A stretch of 64,000 nt of DNA from Bacteroidaceae bacterium (GTDB taxonomy: Bacteria; Bacteroidota; Bacteroidia; Bacteroidales; Bacteroidaceae): contig JAFSPM010000032.1 of NCBI GenBank assembly GCA_017442855.1, positions 62,001 through 126,000 on the forward strand, written 5' to 3'. Under the pieces are notes generated by a model, which worked only from the letters and a program-made list of their open reading frames with translations, searched no databases and was not told the origin of the DNA. Both the position numbers and the translations under genes were made by a program. Position 1 is the stretch's first letter; every line of letters starts with the position of its first letter. This document shows, one piece after another, positions 51,303 to 58,776 of the stretch.

Positions 51303-52829
51303 TCACTCCTGACTCAGATCTACTGCAAAGTTGGCACGACGGCCGCTTGGGTAGATACCAGAGATGAACAATACCTGCTCAGGAGATTGGGTAGCTTGCT
51401 TCAGCACGTTCTGCAGATCCTCCTCTGAACGGATGGTCTCATTGTTGGCACGAAGGATGATAAAGCCTTTTCGGATGCCTGCATCCTGCATCTTTCCCTT
51501 GTTCACGCCTGTTACTTCCAAGCCATAGCTCAAGTTGAGCTGCTTCTTGGTATCATCAGAGATGGCACGGAAAGCAGCGCCCAAAATATCCATATCAGCG
51601 CTCTTCACCACCTTGGTGTTACCTTGTGAATTTTTCAACGTAATATCGAATGTCTTCTCGCTCTTCTTACGCATCACGGTCACCTTCACCTTGTCACCTG
51701 GACGATGCTGAGCCAAAGCCTCTTGCAGGTCGCTGAACTTATGTACTTTCTTATTGTCAACGGCAGTAATCACATCATCTACCTGCAGCACTCCGGCAGC
51801 AGAGCCACCTTCTACAACTTCAGCCACATATACACCGTCCTTCACACCCAGTTCGTCGATCTTCTTACGCATCTCTTCTGCCTGTGCCTCGCTCATGGTA
51901 AGGTCAGTACCCAGGGTATTACCCTTGACACCCAACAAAGCACGCTGTACGGTACCATACTGCTTCAGGTCAGCTACCACCTTGGTCATGATGCTGGTAG
52001 GAATGGCGAAGCCATAGCCGGAATATGCTCCTGTTGGAGAATACAGCATGGCGTTGATACCTACCAATTCGCCCTTGGCATTCACCAAGGCACCACCAGA
52101 GTTACCTGAGTTGATGGCAGCATCGGTCTGGATGAACGACTGAATGTTGGCAGCCTGTCCGTTAGAAGCGGTATTGCCCAATGAACGAGCCTTCGCACTA
52201 ACGATACCTGCCGTAACGGTTGAGTTGAGGTTGAAGGGGTTACCCACAGCCAGTACCCACTCGCCTACCTTCAGCGCATCTGAATCGCCTACAGGCAGTG
52301 TTGGGAAATCATTGCCCTCAATCTTTACCAATGCCAAGTCGGTATCAGCATCGGTACCAATCAAGCGACCTTTCAACTCACGCTCATCGTTGAGTTTTAC
52401 CACAATCTCGTCAGCTCCTTCTACCACATGGTTGTTGGTAACGATGTAGCCATCCTTAGAGATGATAACGCCAGAACCGTAACCTACACGAGGCTGGGTC
52501 TGGATCTGACGCTGCTGACCGCGACCGTCGCCAAAGAAGAAGTCGAAGATGTCAGGCATATCCTGTACGGTCTGCGTGCGGCTCAACTGTGTAGAGCGGA
52601 TATGCACCACAGCATGGATAGAAGCCTCAGCAGCAGCTGTCAAATCAACGGGCTGTGCATCGGTTCCATTGTATGAAGCCAATCGCATGTTGTCATTCTG
52701 CTCGAATAAGTCTGTGAAAGTAGCTGTCGGCTGATTCTTTTCCATCAGTTTGTAGGTGGTAACACCTGCCACCCCTGCACTCAGCAATACAATTGCCACA
52801 ATGCCAAAGAAAGTTTTTGTCTGTTTCAT
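51303..52829 (-). CDS. htrA: Periplasmic serine endoprotease, DegP/HtrA family
   Basis: 508 residues from ATG 52829 (MKQTKTFFGIV); the frame extends 25 codons further but without a good start. N-terminal membrane anchor or signal, trypsin-like domain with His134 (TNNHVVEGAD), Asp164 (DADTDLALVKI) and Ser244 (INSGNSGGALV), then two PDZ domains (about 300-400 and 410-505). It degrades or refolds damaged envelope proteins. No clean promoter box was found in 52830-53018. Confidence 0.95.
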   Translation of the reverse strand: MKQTKTFFGIVAIVLLSAGVAGVTTYKLMEKNQPTATFTDLFEQNDNMRLASYNGTDAQPVDLTAAAEASIHAVVHIRSTQLSRTQTVQDMPDIFDFFFGDGRGQQRQIQTQPRVGYGSGVIISKDGYIVTNNHVVEGADEIVVKLNDERELKGRLIGTDADTDLALVKIEGNDFPTLPVGDSDALKVGEWVLAVGNPFNLNSTVTAGIVSAKARSLGNTASNGQAANIQSFIQTDAAINSGNSGGALVNAKGELVGINAMLYSPTGAYSGYGFAIPTSIMTKVVADLKQYGTVQRALLGVKGNTLGTDLTMSEAQAEEMRKKIDELGVKDGVYVAEVVEGGSAAGVLQVDDVITAVDNKKVHKFSDLQEALAQHRPGDKVKVTVMRKKSEKTFDITLKNSQGNTKVVKSADMDILGAAFRAISDDTKKQLNLSYGLEVTGVNKGKMQDAGIRKGFIILRANNETIRSEEDLQNVLKQATQSPEQVLFISGIYPSGRRANFAVDLSQE

Positions 52830-53018
52830 ATTATCTATCTTAATTGTTAATATTTTTGTTTGATTTAATTTAACACCGCTAAGATAAGGGCAAAATTCAT
52901 ACACTTGTATCTTTTGTCACTTATTTTTGTCCTCTTTTAACTAAATACTTAAACAGCTTAACAGGGCTTAACGGCAGAGTCTGCCATTTTTACATTTAGT
53001 AAGGAACATGATAAGAAA

Positions 53019-54173
53019 TTATGCCAATGTAACGCCTATACCTGGCTCGTCTGGCAGTGTAATCTTACCTTTTACCACTTCCATGCCCTTAAATCTGTCG
53101 TTCGAGATTAACAAGTTGCCATCCAGGTCGGCAAAGTCAACGGCAGGCGACAGCTGGGCAGCTGCACTCACGGCACAGGATGTTTCCGTCATGCAGCCCA
53201 CCATCACCTTCATACCTAATGCCCGTGCAAAGTTCACCATCTTCCATGCCTCACGCATACCGGTACATTTCATCAATTTGATATTGATGCCATGAAACGC
53301 TCCCTGCAAGCCAGCCACATCCTTGAGACGCTGACATGACTCGTCGGCAAAGATGGGCAACGGGCTTCGTTCTGTCACCCAGGCAGCATCATCTAACTGG
53401 TCGATGGGCATGGGTTGCTCCACCATCACGATGCCATGCTCTTTCAGCCAATGAATCATCTCGAGTGCATATTCCTTGTCCTTCCAACCTTGGTTGGCAT
53501 CCACGGCAATAGGCAGGTCGGTCACCTCACGGATGGTCTCTATCATCTCTTTATCATGATCGGAACCCACCTTCACCTTTAATATATTGAACAGGTCGGC
53601 ACATTCTTTTGTCTTTTCGCGCACCACATCGGGCGTATCAATGCCAATGGTAAATGTAGTGCTGGGGGCTAAGGCCTTGTCCAAACCCCATATCTTGTAC
53701 CATGGAGCGCCCAACAGTTTGCCTACCAGGTCGTGTAAAGCAATATCTACAGCAGCCTTGGCAGCTGGGTCGGCATCGCTCAAACCATCAATATAGGTCA
53801 GTATCTCGTCCAACTTGAACGGATCGTCAAATTGCTCAAGGTTTACCTTACTCAGAAAATTGCTCACACTCTCTACCGTCTGACCCAAGTATTGAGGCAT
53901 AGACGCCTCACCATAGCCAATGATGCCATCGTATTCTATCTCCACCTGCACATCCGGGGTGGTGGTACGAGAATAAGAAGAGACGGTAAACACATGCCTC
54001 AGTTGCAGTTCGTAGGGGAAGAAGCGCAACTTCATACGGGCACCCGTACCATGATTGATATGGGGTGCAGCTATTGTGTCTGCCTTACCTTTGCATCTGG
54101 CAATAGTCAAACCAGCGGCTGATCCTAATGCCACCCATCCGGCTGTTTTTAGAAAAGTTCTTCTGTCGGTCAT
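53019..54173 (-). CDS. Dipeptide (L-Ala-D/L-Glu) epimerase
   Basis: 384 residues. Twin-arginine start (DRRTFLKTAGWVALGSAAGL), possibly a Tat lipoprotein (IARC). Enolase-superfamily barrel of the muconate-lactonising subgroup: LKVKVG (KxK bases), AVDANQGW, VEQPMP and FADESC metal ligands, then IKLMKCTG. It epimerises murein dipeptides such as L-Ala-D-Glu. With the NlpC/P60 gene 54 bases upstream it forms a known peptide-recycling pair. Confidence 0.9.
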   Translation of the reverse strand: MTDRRTFLKTAGWVALGSAAGLTIARCKGKADTIAAPHINHGTGARMKLRFFPYELQLRHVFTVSSYSRTTTPDVQVEIEYDGIIGYGEASMPQYLGQTVESVSNFLSKVNLEQFDDPFKLDEILTYIDGLSDADPAAKAAVDIALHDLVGKLLGAPWYKIWGLDKALAPSTTFTIGIDTPDVVREKTKECADLFNILKVKVGSDHDKEMIETIREVTDLPIAVDANQGWKDKEYALEMIHWLKEHGIVMVEQPMPIDQLDDAAWVTERSPLPIFADESCQRLKDVAGLQGAFHGINIKLMKCTGMREAWKMVNFARALGMKVMVGCMTETSCAVSAAAQLSPAVDFADLDGNLLISNDRFKGMEVVKGKITLPDEPGIGVTLA

Positions 54174-54176
54174 TTT

Positions 54177-54212
54177 TAATTGAGAATTAAGAATTGAGAA
54201 TTGACAATTAAA
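54177..54212. repeat. Short ATTGAGAATT-type repeats
   Basis: Four imperfect copies of (A)ATTGAGAATT / AATTAAGAATT / ATTGACAATT in a row between the epimerase and NlpC/P60 genes. Such AATTGAGAATT runs are common between genes in Bacteroidales and resemble small mobile repeats. Confidence 0.5.
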
Positions 54213-54227
54213 TGTGTGATAATTATA

Positions 54228-55274
54228 TTAATTGTAATAGGGGTTCTTGTCCGTGGTGTTCAATCCAGCCTCCTTATTAATATATGGAAGGATACGAACA
54301 GCATAGAGCAAGCGGTTCAAATTCATTTCATCAAACAACTCATCAGATGGCAACAAGCTACTTACATGCACATTGCCTTGAGAGTGTATGAACCTGCCAT
54401 TGCCCAGATACATGCCCACATGCGAAACACCCTCTTTGCGTTCCGGGGTAGCCTTACGGCCGAAGAAAATCAGATCGCCCGGCTCAATGTTGCTGTAATC
54501 TGGAGCAATGTCAATATGTTGACCAACCTTCACCATCTGCGAAGCATCACGAGGAATAATCATATCGTGCATATAGTAAATATTGCGAATGTAGCCGCTG
54601 CAATCCATGCCCTTGGAGGAAGTACCCGCCCATATATATGGGAAACCCATCATGGTATAGGCAGTCTCGATGAGTGATGCAGCATCCTGCTTCAAGTTCT
54701 TTCGCCATTCATCTATAGGCATTGCTATCTTATCAGCGATATAGCCTTTGCGACCATCAGGGAACTCCACCTGATAGTATCTGCCCTGCTTCCCTAAAAG
54801 CTTGAGACGGTCGCCCGCCACCACATCGGAAACCGTCTGCGACTGGTCGTTCGCCTCAGCATATACCGTACCGAAATGCTCTGTCACCGTCACCTTGGCA
54901 GCCTTGTTCCATGCGTCATATTCCGCTTTGGTCATGCGCCAGATGCCTACAGGGTGTACCCATCCCGTATAGTCGTCAGGCGTCTGTATCTCATACCAGG
55001 TGTCGAATGCCAGTACCTTGACAGGCATACCCATCAACGCCTGCGTACTCATCTCCGCTGTAAAATTCGGTGTTTGACGTAAGTTGCACACCGAGAGGTT
55101 GACCACAGCATAGTCCTTTCCATCGTGTATGGCAGTATCTTTCTCCACCTCCTCAACAGCAGCAGTTGGTTGGGGTTCGCCTTTTATGATAAATGGCAAT
55201 GTAATCGCCAAGACAACCAGTGCGGTGAGCAATGAGACACCACACATCATCAGTAGTAGTTTTTTCTTTGACAT
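54228..55274 (-). CDS. NlpC/P60 (C40) murein endopeptidase with SH3 domains
   Basis: 348 residues: signal anchor (about 5-30), two bacterial SH3 domains (about 55-115 and 130-185), then the papain-like C40 domain with catalytic Cys225 (GMDCSGYIR), His285 (HVGMYLGNG) and third residue His297 (FIHSQG). It resembles the characterised Bacteroides and Bacillus (YkfC) gamma-D-glutamyl-diamino-acid endopeptidases acting on murein peptides. A TAACTTTG box lies on the minus strand at 55297-55304. Confidence 0.92.
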   Translation of the reverse strand: MSKKKLLLMMCGVSLLTALVVLAITLPFIIKGEPQPTAAVEEVEKDTAIHDGKDYAVVNLSVCNLRQTPNFTAEMSTQALMGMPVKVLAFDTWYEIQTPDDYTGWVHPVGIWRMTKAEYDAWNKAAKVTVTEHFGTVYAEANDQSQTVSDVVAGDRLKLLGKQGRYYQVEFPDGRKGYIADKIAMPIDEWRKNLKQDAASLIETAYTMMGFPYIWAGTSSKGMDCSGYIRNIYYMHDMIIPRDASQMVKVGQHIDIAPDYSNIEPGDLIFFGRKATPERKEGVSHVGMYLGNGRFIHSQGNVHVSSLLPSDELFDEMNLNRLLYAVRILPYINKEAGLNTTDKNPYYN

Positions 55275-55297
55275 AACTTCATTAATTAGAGTTGTGC

Positions 55298-55410
55298 AAA
55301 GTTACGAAAAGTCGAGAGCAGAACAAAATAAACTTGTTTATTTTTTATGCCGAGACGGAGTAACTTATCTAAAGTTATGGAAAGTCGAGCGAAAAACCAA
55401 ACTTGTTTGA
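55298..55410. repeat. Two copies of an AAGTCGAG...AAACTTGTTT element
   Basis: 55298-55340 and 55371-55410 share the order AAAGTTA(C/T)G, AAAGTCGAG, then AAACTTGTTT, some 73 bases apart. The first copy contains the -7 box (TAACTTTG, minus strand) of the NlpC/P60 gene, so the element may carry promoter activity. The AAGTCGAGCG...ACTTGTTT pattern is one I recall as widespread between Bacteroidales genes. Confidence 0.55.
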
Positions 55411-55441
55411 CCTTAAACAAGCTCCTTAAATAAACGCTAAT

Positions 55442-55490
55442 TTTTAATCCCTCGTGAGGGAGAAAATAATTCCTCGTGAGAGATTAAAAA
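55442..55490. other. Nested inverted repeats in a non-coding stretch
   Basis: TTTTTAATC (55442) and GATTAAAAA (55483) enclose CCCTCGTGAGGG and CCTCGTGAGAG hairpins. It may be a terminator-like or regulatory structure between the NlpC/P60 gene and the island. The rest of 55275-55697 has no gene; a TATATTTG -7 box lies at 55627-55634. Confidence 0.4.
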
Positions 55491-55697
55491 AAAACCAAAA
55501 TCCGAACAACGAACAGTAGAACAGAAAAAAACTTTGCCCCACCAAAATCAAGACTCAATATTAGGTTTCTTTCAAGTAAGAGCAGCAATTATTCTTCATT
55601 TAATTAGGTAAAAACCGTTTTTTGTGTATATTTGCATTCAAATATTGAACAATTTATGGCAACAAGGATATACATAAAACAATAATATCCAAACAAT

Positions 55698-55935
55698 ATG
55701 AACAACAAAGAACCTGGATACGTTTATATACTGACTAATCCCAGCTTTCGCGAGGATTGGGTAAAGATAGGCAAGAGCAGTCGTCCTGTGGATGTACGGA
55801 GCAAGGAATCACAGAAACACCTCTGGTGTCTATCAAGATGCCAAGTATTTTTCATATAATGGGAAAGTGCTGGATGAGATAAGGAAAGATTTAAGAAATC
55901 AAAATATAAAACATATAAAACGTTGTATAACATGA
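55698..55935 (+). pseudogene. GIY-YIG nuclease gene remnant (internal deletion, frameshift)
   Basis: ATG 55698 opens MNNKEPGYVYILTNPSFRED with WVKIGKSSRPVDVR, the start of GIY-YIG (T5orf172/Mug113-type) nucleases: GYVYI and then WVKIGK are the GIY and YIG strands. After residue 37 the frame slips and ends at 55857. In another frame the DNA continues as YQDAKYFSYNGKVLDEIRKD to TGA 55933-55935. So the middle of the gene, with its Arg and Glu active residues, is gone. The last stop overlaps the ATG of the ORF6N gene (ATGA). Confidence 0.65.
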
Positions 55936-56638
55936 GTAACATACAGAATAATAAAAGTTCATTTCATCGCGACGAACAATTCCCCTTTTTATATTCGCAA
56001 GTACATAGTCATATCATCGAAATCAGACAAACACTGATTATCGTTGATGCCGATGTTGCTACCTTGTATGGCGTTGAGACCAAGAGAGTAAATGAAGCGG
56101 TGAGGAACAACCCTGACAAGTTCCCCGAAGACTATATGTTTGTACTTACAACAGAGGAGTTACAAGATTTGCGGTCGAAAAATTCGTCCACAAAAGTCTC
56201 CACCAAAAGCCGGACATTGCCCAAGGCTTTCACGGAGAAGGGACTCTATATGCTTGCTACCATCTTGAAAAGTGAACGGGCAACAGCAGTAACCTTTGCC
56301 ATCATAGAAACTTTTGCGAAGGTTCGCAGCTTGAAACGAGAACTCGTTGAACTCCATAAAGAGACTGACAGCCACAAACAGAAAGATAAAATGCGTCATT
56401 TCGGCGAAGTGCTATCTGACATTGTTATGCCTGACTTGGAAACCTCTGAAACAGAATCCACATTGGAATTGAACTTCTTTATTGGCAAAATAAAGCATAC
56501 CGTGAAGAGAGTAAAGAAAAATAAAGATGACAAAAGAGATAATCAATAAGCTTATTTTATGTATCCTGCCCCTAATGCCTATCAGGGTGCCAAGTATTTT
56601 TCGTATAACGGGAAAGTGCTAGATGAAATAAGAAAGGA
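55831..56638 (+). repeat. 59-base direct repeats flanking the ORF6N gene
   Basis: 55831-55889 and 56580-56638 match at about 51 of 59 bases and encode the same peptide, AKYFSYNGKVLDEIRK. They bracket the ORF6N gene exactly. This suggests a cassette inserted by, or able to leave through, homologous recombination. Confidence 0.7.
55932..56549 (+). CDS. ORF6N domain protein
   Basis: 205 residues from ATG 55932. An ORF6N (KilA-N related) DNA-binding domain spans about 20-110: SHIIEIRQTLIIVDADVATL, VETKRVNEAVRNNPDKFPED, LPKAFTEKGLYMLATIL. The C-terminal half is helical and charged. Such proteins occur in phages and defence islands and may bind DNA. It overlaps the end of the GIY-YIG remnant by 4 bases and is flanked by direct repeats. 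Confidence 0.88.
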   Translation: MSNIQNNKSSFHRDEQFPFLYSQVHSHIIEIRQTLIIVDADVATLYGVETKRVNEAVRNNPDKFPEDYMFVLTTEELQDLRSKNSSTKVSTKSRTLPKAFTEKGLYMLATILKSERATAVTFAIIETFAKVRSLKRELVELHKETDSHKQKDKMRHFGEVLSDIVMPDLETSETESTLELNFFIGKIKHTVKRVKKNKDDKRDNQ

Positions 56639-56660
56639 AGAAGAAATAGGAAACGATTAA
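56559..56660 (+). pseudogene. Second copy of the GIY-YIG C-terminal tail
   Basis: A 33-codon frame reading MYPAPNAYQGAKYFSYNGK and on to EIRKEEEIGND. It equals the tail of the decayed nuclease gene at 55698-55935. It ends 11 bases before the restriction-modification gene, so it was probably once the 3' end of a gene in the same operon. Confidence 0.5.
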
Positions 56661-56671
56661 AGTAATATGTT

Positions 56672-58744
56672 ATGGCAAGCAAACAGAAGCATAGTATAGA
56701 GGAGCTGGTGGAGCAATGGGCTAAAGAGCAACTGAAAGGAATAAAGATTTACACCAAGAACGATTTCATCAATTCGCAAATTGAAAAGGCATTAAAAACA
56801 GCTCCTTCAAAAAAAGGAGGTAAGGGACCAAATTACCCCGACATTAAATGCATGATTCCGACAGCAGAAGGGGACATTCCTGTGATGATTGAAGTTAAGG
56901 GGATGGAAGATGCGCTTATAAAGATTGATGAAGAGACAGGATTGCCCGATAATGAGACGAAAAAAGGCGAGCCGAACTTTGCAAATATCTCCAAATATGC
57001 AGTCAATGGTGCCGTACACTATGCCAATGCTGTCGTGCGACATACAACATACAAAGAGGTGATAGCCATCGGAGTAAATGGATATGAGGAAGAAACTGGC
57101 AACATCATTTATGAAGTAAGTGCATGGTTCCTTTCCCGTCAGAATCTCTTCATTCCAAAAGAAATTGGACGCTACAGCGACCTCTCGTTCCTGTTGACAG
57201 CGTATCAACAGGAATTGTTAAAGCAACTTGCTGAGATTAACCTAACTGAGGCTGAGATAGAGCAGCAGAAGTCCAAGTTGGAGGATGACATTGAACGCAA
57301 GCTGAAAGACTTGAACCAAAAGATGCAGGACGAACTGCATATTGTAGTCAATCAGCGCGTACAGCTTGTGACGGGCCTGATTATGGCAGGATTAGGGGTA
57401 AAAAATGAGGACGGCACGTTCAAGGTACACCCATTACAAGAAGACGAATTGCGGGGCAACACCGATGCTGAGAACAACGATGGTGCTGTCATCATGGGTA
57501 GAATCAAGTCTTACCTGAAAAACAAGAGTCTGCCCGAAGAGAAAATAGACATGATTTATGGTATTCTTAAGGTGGTGTTCTTAAATTCACATCTTGAAGT
57601 GCCTGTGAACGGTGAGAGCAAGCTTAAGACACTATATTGTGACATTAAAGCAGATATCATCCCATTCCTCACAGGCGAATTGCACAATCTGGACTTTACA
57701 GGCAGACTGTTTAATGTACTAAATGCGTGGGTTGCCGTTCCTGATGGTGCCGAAAACGATGTGGTACTCACCCCCCGCTCTGTCACGGAATTGATGGCAA
57801 AGCTTTGTCAAGTGAACAAGGATTCGTATGTATGGGACTTTGCAACGGGTTCTGCGGGCTTCCTTATTTCTGCCATGCACCAAATGATAGCTGATGCCAA
57901 AGCCAAGATTGTGGATCCTGACAAAAGGAAAAAGAAAATCCTACATATCAAGACTGAACAACTGCTGGGCATTGAGAAGTTAGCCGACATTTATCTGCTT
58001 GCTGTGTTGAACATGATTCTGATGAAAGATGGTTCTGCAAACATCATTCAAGGAGACTCTTTGACGGATTTCAGAGGCAATTACGAGCAAGGAAAGTTGA
58101 AAGGCAAGCCCTTCCCCGCAGATGTATTCCTGTTGAATCCCCCTTACTCCGCAGCAGGCAAAGGATTTGTGTTCGTGAAGCGCGCACTTAATATGATGAC
58201 CCATAAAGGCATGGCTGCTGTTCTCATTCAGGAGAATGCTGGTAGCGGTAATGGGTTGCCATATACAAAGGATATCCTAAAAAACAATACACTTGTGGCC
58301 TCTATTAAGATGCCGATAGACCTTTTTATCGGTAAGTCGTCAGTACAAACGGCTATCTATGTGTTTGAAGTAGGTAAACCACACACAAAGGAATCTGTAG
58401 TAAAATTTATTGATTTCACGGAAGATGGCTATTCTCGCATGAATCGCCGTCATTCAAGCCAAAGTGTAAATTTGCGTGACACCAACAATGCCAGAGAGCG
58501 ATATGCGGAGGTAGTGAGGTTGGTTATATATGGTAAGGGCGTAAATAATGAGAACCTAAATTATTTCAAAGGCTCATACCTCGAAGACCACATTTCACTC
58601 AATGGCAAAGATTGGACGTATGGGCAGCATAAAAAGATAGAAACTATACCCACAGAAGAAGATTTCCGAAAAGTTGTAAAAGACTATCTTGCCTGGCGAG
58701 TTTCTGAAGTAATCAAACAGGAGGACAGCCTGGGAAAACAATAA
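56672..58744 (+). CDS. Fused nuclease/N6-adenine methyltransferase (Type IIB/IIG or Type I-like RM)
   Basis: 690 residues. N-terminal PD-(D/E)xK nuclease site: Pro56-Asp57 (NYPDIK) and Glu74-x-Lys76 (MIEVKG). A helical region follows (about 180-330), then an HsdM-like methyltransferase with motif I DFATGSAGF (Asp389) and motif IV NPPY (Asn489-Tyr492). No helicase/translocase is present in the window, unlike classical Type I systems. The design recalls BcgI subunit A: cutting and methylation in one chain with a separate specificity subunit. The end has a -1 frameshift signal (58732-58776) leading into the specificity frame. Confidence 0.9.
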   Translation: MASKQKHSIEELVEQWAKEQLKGIKIYTKNDFINSQIEKALKTAPSKKGGKGPNYPDIKCMIPTAEGDIPVMIEVKGMEDALIKIDEETGLPDNETKKGEPNFANISKYAVNGAVHYANAVVRHTTYKEVIAIGVNGYEEETGNIIYEVSAWFLSRQNLFIPKEIGRYSDLSFLLTAYQQELLKQLAEINLTEAEIEQQKSKLEDDIERKLKDLNQKMQDELHIVVNQRVQLVTGLIMAGLGVKNEDGTFKVHPLQEDELRGNTDAENNDGAVIMGRIKSYLKNKSLPEEKIDMIYGILKVVFLNSHLEVPVNGESKLKTLYCDIKADIIPFLTGELHNLDFTGRLFNVLNAWVAVPDGAENDVVLTPRSVTELMAKLCQVNKDSYVWDFATGSAGFLISAMHQMIADAKAKIVDPDKRKKKILHIKTEQLLGIEKLADIYLLAVLNMILMKDGSANIIQGDSLTDFRGNYEQGKLKGKPFPADVFLLNPPYSAAGKGFVFVKRALNMMTHKGMAAVLIQENAGSGNGLPYTKDILKNNTLVASIKMPIDLFIGKSSVQTAIYVFEVGKPHTKESVVKFIDFTEDGYSRMNRRHSSQSVNLRDTNNARERYAEVVRLVIYGKGVNNENLNYFKGSYLEDHISLNGKDWTYGQHKKIETIPTEEDFRKVVKDYLAWRVSEVIKQEDSLGKQ

Positions 58745-58776
58745 GCCCTCGGAAACCTTGCCGAGACCCCGAGGGC
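58732..58776 (+). other. Candidate programmed -1 frameshift signal
   Basis: Heptamer G GGA AAA (58732-58738) is in the exact reading phase (CTG GGA AAA CAA TAA) required for a -1 slip. A 6-base spacer, which includes the stop codon 58742-58744, precedes a hairpin with GCCCTCGG (58745-58752) paired to CCGAGGGC (58769-58776). The 16-base loop holds CCGAG (58761-58765), which can pair with CTCGG as an alternative. The -1 frame is open from here to 60396. Confidence 0.75.

Noticed and set aside
52972-52984. GGCAGA-G-TCTGCC as a terminator for the epimerase gene
   Set aside because: On the minus strand it is not followed by a T-run; the T-run on the plus strand has no gene to serve.
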